Positions 5,735 to 7,735 of a stretch of DNA of 7,735 nucleotides are shown here, one piece after another. The position numbers and the translations under genes are program-made. The notes under the pieces are model-generated. The model saw nothing but the letters and a program-made list of their open reading frames with translations, did no database searches and was not told the DNA's origin. The stretch comes from Clostridia bacterium (GTDB lineage: Bacteria > Bacillota > Clostridia > Oscillospirales > CAG-272): NCBI GenBank assembly GCA_017629925.1, contig JAGBWH010000210.1, forward strand, positions 1 to 7,735, given 5' to 3'. Each line of letters starts with the position of its first letter. The stretch's first letter is position 1.

Positions 5735-6189
5735 AGTGGGGCGTCCTTTCCGTTTGTGCGAAGCCATTTTTTTATTTTACACAGCACAGCATGGCATACG
5801 TAGCGTAGGGGGAAGCTTAGACACACCAAAACGCCGTAAAAGCGCCACCATATCCCGTCTGCACGATGGCATTTTTCGCCGCGCCAAAATTGGTCTAATT
5901 TGCCAATCACTTGCTCGTCTAAAAGCAAAGGCTCTACCATATAGCAATTATCTCCGCGCATATAGTAGCCTTCTTTTGTGACGCGGATTACACGGTGAAG
6001 CACGTGTGTCCCTTGGGGGTTTTCATAGAGAAGGATATCTCTTTTTTTGGCTCTGCCGGAGAGTGCTACCACGGCTATGGTGTCTTTCATTCCCCGAAGC
6101 ATGGGGAGCATACTTCTCCCTTGGGGTGTGGAGAGATACGCGCCTTGCCTTTCTATGATCTCCTTCTTTTTTTGACCGTCAGGACTCAT
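5731..6189 (-). CDS. S24/S26-family signal-peptidase-like protein
   Basis: 152 residues from ATG at 6189. A longer frame opens at 6264 but would overlap the upstream gene by 86 bases; 6189 has AGGA 7 bases upstream and overlaps the previous stop by only 11 bases. GRSMLPML (24-31) carries the likely nucleophile Ser26. RDILLYEN (50-57), VLHRVIRV (63-70) and YYMRGDN (75-81) follow the order of conserved boxes in type I signal peptidases. The box that holds Lys in the usual bacterial enzyme has His65 here, as in the SipW/ER type (Ser-His). There is no N-terminal membrane anchor; a hydrophobic stretch (about 113-136) lies at the C-terminus instead. S24/S26-like proteins with a neighbouring PqqD are, from memory, frequent in clostridial genomes. 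The substrate is unknown, and it may not be a general secretion peptidase. Confidence 0.78.
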   Translation of the reverse strand: MSPDGQKKKEIIERQGAYLSTPQGRSMLPMLRGMKDTIAVVALSGRAKKRDILLYENPQGTHVLHRVIRVTKEGYYMRGDNCYMVEPLLLDEQVIGKLDQFWRGEKCHRADGIWWRFYGVLVCLSFPLRYVCHAVLCKIKKWLRTNGKDAPL

Positions 6190-6451
6190 CCAGCAGTCCT
6201 GCCTCTCGAAGTTGCTCCACAAAGCGATGCACGTCACCGCTCGCTTGCTCTTCTGAGACGTCATATCGTTCGGTTAAAAGGGCAACCAAACTTTCCTCTG
6301 TTTGGTCTGTGTCAAGGGCAGACCAGAGCAGGTAGGCGGTTTCATTGCCAAGGGAAATCATGCCGTTAAAGGTGCGCACGCGGTCGCCTATTGCCACCGC
6401 CACTCTTTTACCTGCAATTTCGCGCACTACGAATCCATCAACGTGTTTCAT
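6179..6451 (-). CDS. PqqD-like protein (peptide-binding RRE fold)
   Basis: 90 residues, the full length of a stand-alone PqqD. The N-terminal half is beta-rich (FVVREIAGKRVAVAIG, 7-22). The core box is MISLGNETAYLLW (31-43), then comes the TEESLVALLTERYDVSEE segment (51-68), and the final helix FVEQLREAGLL (77-87). This order (LNxTA-x-LW, then E-x-L, then DV..F...L...GLL) is characteristic of PqqD. PqqD and its relatives bind the leader part of ribosomally made peptides and present them to modifying enzymes, although many clostridial stand-alone copies have no known partner. AAGGAG lies 7 bases before the start. It lies 62 bases after the small membrane protein gene and overlaps the peptidase-like gene, so it is operonic. 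No radical SAM or other modifying enzyme is in this window. Confidence 0.85.
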   Translation of the reverse strand: MKHVDGFVVREIAGKRVAVAIGDRVRTFNGMISLGNETAYLLWSALDTDQTEESLVALLTERYDVSEEQASGDVHRFVEQLREAGLLDES

Positions 6452-6513
6452 GAAAAAACTCCTTTACTTGCAAAATACATGAACATACACTATCAAAAAG
6501 AGGTTATTTTAAC

Positions 6514-6714
6514 TTACCACCAATCAATCTCAGAAGTGCCACCTTCAATGGGCTTGTCTTGACCATTGTCGGAGGTGGAGGGGGTAGGGGATGTCGTGGT
6601 GGAGGTGGATGTGGAGGGGGTGCTCGGCTTATCGCGCAAAAGCAGCATAATGCCACCAATCATCAGCCCCACTGCAAGGATGATGCAAATCAAACCCACG
6701 ATTGTTTTTTTCAT
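6514..6714 (-). CDS. Small one-pass membrane protein with Ser/Thr/Pro stalk and Trp-Trp end
   Basis: 66 residues. MKK plus a hydrophobic helix (about 4-26) is followed by RDK, which suggests an anchor with the C-terminus outside or an uncleaved signal. A low-complexity Ser/Thr/Pro stalk (30-48) leads to a charged tail ending SEIDWW (61-66). The frame begins about 36 bases after the operon promoter and is its first gene. The ribosome site is weak (GAGAAAGTGAG, with no clean AGGAG), which lowers confidence slightly. The short length, first position and company of a PqqD and a peptidase-like gene make it a candidate substrate of those two proteins. It could equally be an ordinary small membrane protein. 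No named family is recognised. Confidence 0.72.
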   Translation of the reverse strand: MKKTIVGLICIILAVGLMIGGIMLLLRDKPSTPSTSTSTTTSPTPSTSDNGQDKPIEGGTSEIDWW

Positions 6715-6749
6715 TGATGTGTCTCACTTTCTCATACATTTACATACAT

Positions 6750-6778
6750 AGTATATCATACTTTTAGACAAAGGTCAA
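6750..6778 (-). promoter_or_regulatory. Sigma-A-type promoter of the PqqD/peptidase operon
   Basis: On the minus strand, TTGACC (6778-6773) and TATACT (6755-6750) are 17 bases apart, one base off consensus in each box. The predicted start near 6743 gives a leader of about 30 bases. This is the best promoter match in the window. Confidence 0.8.
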
Positions 6779-6825
6779 GAGAAAACTCGTGTGTTCCTCT
6801 AAACACGCCAAATGCCGTTTTGGTC

Positions 6826-6865
6826 CAAAAAACAACAAAACGGGTGTCAATTTGACATACCCGTT
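6826..6865 (-). terminator. Intrinsic terminator of the zinc-ribbon gene
   Basis: On the minus strand AACGGGT (6865-6859) pairs with ACCCGTT (6845-6839), and GTCA (6856-6853 region) pairs with TGAC (6849-6846) across a two-base bulge. A T-rich run follows (complement of the A-rich 6826-6838). It lies about 20 bases after the stop at 6885. A competing 8-base pairing exists on the far side (6815-6822 with 6836-6843). Confidence 0.7.
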
Positions 6866-6884
6866 CTGCTTTTTTGGCGAAAAA

Positions 6885-7316
6885 TTATTTTTTACCAAAC
6901 CAAATGAACACTTTGAAGTGACGGCGACAGGCGGGGCAGTTCACGCCATGCTTGCCACGCCGTCTGGGTAGGCGCATCACCGCTTTGCAATGGGGGCAAC
7001 GGCGAAACGCATGCGTTTTACGTTCTTTGAATTTGTCTTTTTGCAGTCTGAAAAAGGCGGAGAGTTTGTTTTTCAGTCGTAGATAACGCTGGTTTTCGAT
7101 TTGACGCTTGAGGTGGTTTTTGGATAGGGTTCTAAAAATAGAGATAGCCAAAAAGGCGGTGGAAAATAGATAAATGATATATTGGGTGATGGGGTAGCGG
7201 AAGAAAAACAAGCTGATGACATAGAGCGCAAGCCCCGTCCAAACACAGAAATTGGAGAGGTCGTCCTTGCCGTATCGGCCTTGCATGAAACGATATAATC
7301 GTTCTCTAAAACTCAT
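6885..7316 (-). CDS. Two-pass membrane protein with C-terminal zinc ribbon
   Basis: 143 residues. A basic, aromatic N-terminus (RERLYRFMQGRYGKDDL, 4-20) is followed by two hydrophobic segments (about 24-40 and 44-62), then a long, strongly basic helical stretch (63-105). A treble-clef-like ribbon follows: CPHC (107-110) and CPAC (127-130), sixteen residues apart, with a basic patch RLPRRRGKHG between them. Four Cys can bind one zinc ion; the ribbon and basic helix should face the cytoplasm and could bind nucleic acid. Proteins of this design with a YRCP.C..xLRVPRGKG ribbon are, from memory, common and uncharacterised in clostridia. AAGGAG lies 5 bases before the start. It appears to be a single-gene unit with its own terminator. 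Confidence 0.83.
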   Translation of the reverse strand: MSFRERLYRFMQGRYGKDDLSNFCVWTGLALYVISLFFFRYPITQYIIYLFSTAFLAISIFRTLSKNHLKRQIENQRYLRLKNKLSAFFRLQKDKFKERKTHAFRRCPHCKAVMRLPRRRGKHGVNCPACRRHFKVFIWFGKK

Positions 7317-7375
7317 AATAACTCCTTTTTATAGGGGGTTTTGCGGAAAAATGGCACATTTGGCTCTGCTTTTAT

Positions 7376-7397
7376 AAAACAAAACGGGCCATTCCCG
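7376..7397 (-). terminator. Weak terminator-like hairpin in the leader of the zinc-ribbon gene
   Basis: On the minus strand CGGG (7397-7394) pairs with CCCG (7388-7385) across a 5-base loop, extended only by wobble pairs, and is followed by TTTTGTTTTAT. It lies between the -10-like box at 7413-7418 and the start codon. It could be an attenuator or a leftover terminator; the short stem makes it doubtful. Confidence 0.3.
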
Positions 7398-7412
7398 CTC
7401 TATTCCAATCAT

Positions 7413-7418
7413 AGTATA
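7413..7418 (-). promoter_or_regulatory. Possible -10 box for the zinc-ribbon gene
   Basis: TATACT on the minus strand, about 97 bases before the ATG at 7316. No convincing -35 lies 16-18 bases upstream (TATATT at 17), so it is a weak call. The stretch 7419-7599 beyond it has no credible gene on either strand and no strong structure; the two open frames crossing it lack ribosome sites. Confidence 0.35.
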
Positions 7419-7599
7419 CAACATTTTAGCAAAAGAATATAGAGACACTTTATAAAGAAATTGTGAATAATTCATTGCCTGTGTGCTTTCAAAGCCAAAG
7501 ACGATGCCAAAGGCTGGGGGCAAATCGCAAAATCTTATGCGGTATTCGGGCAAAAACAGGGTATTGATGCATTTTTTGGTCATTTATACGAAAAAAACA

Positions 7600-7628
7600 T
7601 TGCATTATACTCATTTATATGATAATAT
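7600..7628 (+). promoter_or_regulatory. Extended -10 promoter of deoC
   Basis: TTGCAT (7600-7605), a 17-base spacer, and TAATAT (7623-7628) preceded by TGA, which makes an extended -10. Transcription would start near 7635, about 49 bases before the deoC ATG. The opposite strand also shows TATAAT (7609-7604), but no gene is seen to use it. Confidence 0.6.
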
Positions 7629-7683
7629 AAACATGTTAGAACAAATAAATCATTCATTTAGCTAAAAAGAAAGGGAAATACCA

Positions 7684-7735
7684 ATGGAACTCAAAGACAT
7701 TTTATCCCACGTTGACCATACGCTTTTAAAACAAA
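7684..7735 (+). CDS. deoC: Deoxyribose-phosphate aldolase, N-terminal 17 codons
   Basis: The frame from ATG at 7684 reads to the window edge. It contains ILSHVDHTLLKQ (6-17), which matches the highly conserved DeoC start (I..xIDHTLLKP). DeoC is a cytosolic class I aldolase that splits 2-deoxyribose 5-phosphate into glyceraldehyde 3-phosphate and acetaldehyde in deoxynucleoside catabolism. AAGGGA at 7671-7676 lies 7 bases before the start. The active-site lysine is outside the window, so only the N-terminal motif supports the call. Confidence 0.8.
   Translation, partial: MELKDILSHVDHTLLKQ

Noticed and set aside
7329..7583. Minus-strand open frame of 84 codons
   Set aside because: There is no ribosome site, it overlaps the ribosome site region of the zinc-ribbon gene, and its translation has no membrane, repeat or motif signal that I recognise. 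It could be a remnant, but nothing positive supports it.
7483..7665. Plus-strand open frame of 60 codons before deoC
   Set aside because: It crosses the deoC promoter, has no ribosome site and encodes a low-information basic sequence.

Overview
The window looks like part of the chromosome of a spore-forming, Gram-positive clostridial bacterium, probably of the Oscillospirales/Ruminococcaceae type. The reasons are strong purine-rich ribosome binding sites (AAGGAG), sigma-A-like promoters with 17-base spacers, U-tract terminators, a tiny spoVM-like sporulation gene, and a small membrane zinc-ribbon protein of a kind common in such genomes. The taxonomic assignment is inference. No rRNA, tRNA, insertion sequence or CRISPR array was seen.

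Layout. (i) Bases 1-2072, minus strand: a two-gene operon of a polytopic membrane protein fused to a spermidine-synthase-like domain, followed 8 bases later by an FAD-dependent oxidoreductase cut by the window edge. A good promoter lies at 2135-2163. (ii) Bases 2164-2789: a gene-free divergent region packed with short perfect hairpins separated by ATGAATT/AATTCAT or ATTTCAT linkers, with two plus-strand terminator-like structures. (iii) Bases 2790-5059, plus strand: a promoter, then an unusual ion-channel protein (two tandem voltage sensors, one pore, a glutamate-rich filter), a membrane-anchored extracytoplasmic protein of unknown function 17 bases downstream, and then the 24-codon spoVM-like gene. 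(iv) Bases 5061-5121: a strong bidirectional terminator between convergent genes. (v) Bases 5132-6714, minus strand: a compact four-gene operon driven by a near-consensus promoter at 6750-6778. In order of transcription it encodes a small one-pass membrane protein ending in Asp-Trp-Trp, a PqqD-like protein, an S24/S26 signal-peptidase-like protein and a four-pass membrane protein with a coiled-coil tail. (vi) Bases 6826-7316, minus strand: the zinc-ribbon membrane protein and its terminator. (vii) Bases 7600-7735, plus strand: a promoter and the first 17 codons of deoC.

The three items most worth attention are the double-voltage-sensor channel with a non-potassium filter, the two arrays of mini-hairpins, and the PqqD/S26-peptidase operon with its small Trp-Trp-ending protein. 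The spoVM gene is real-looking but would be missed by most gene callers because of its size.
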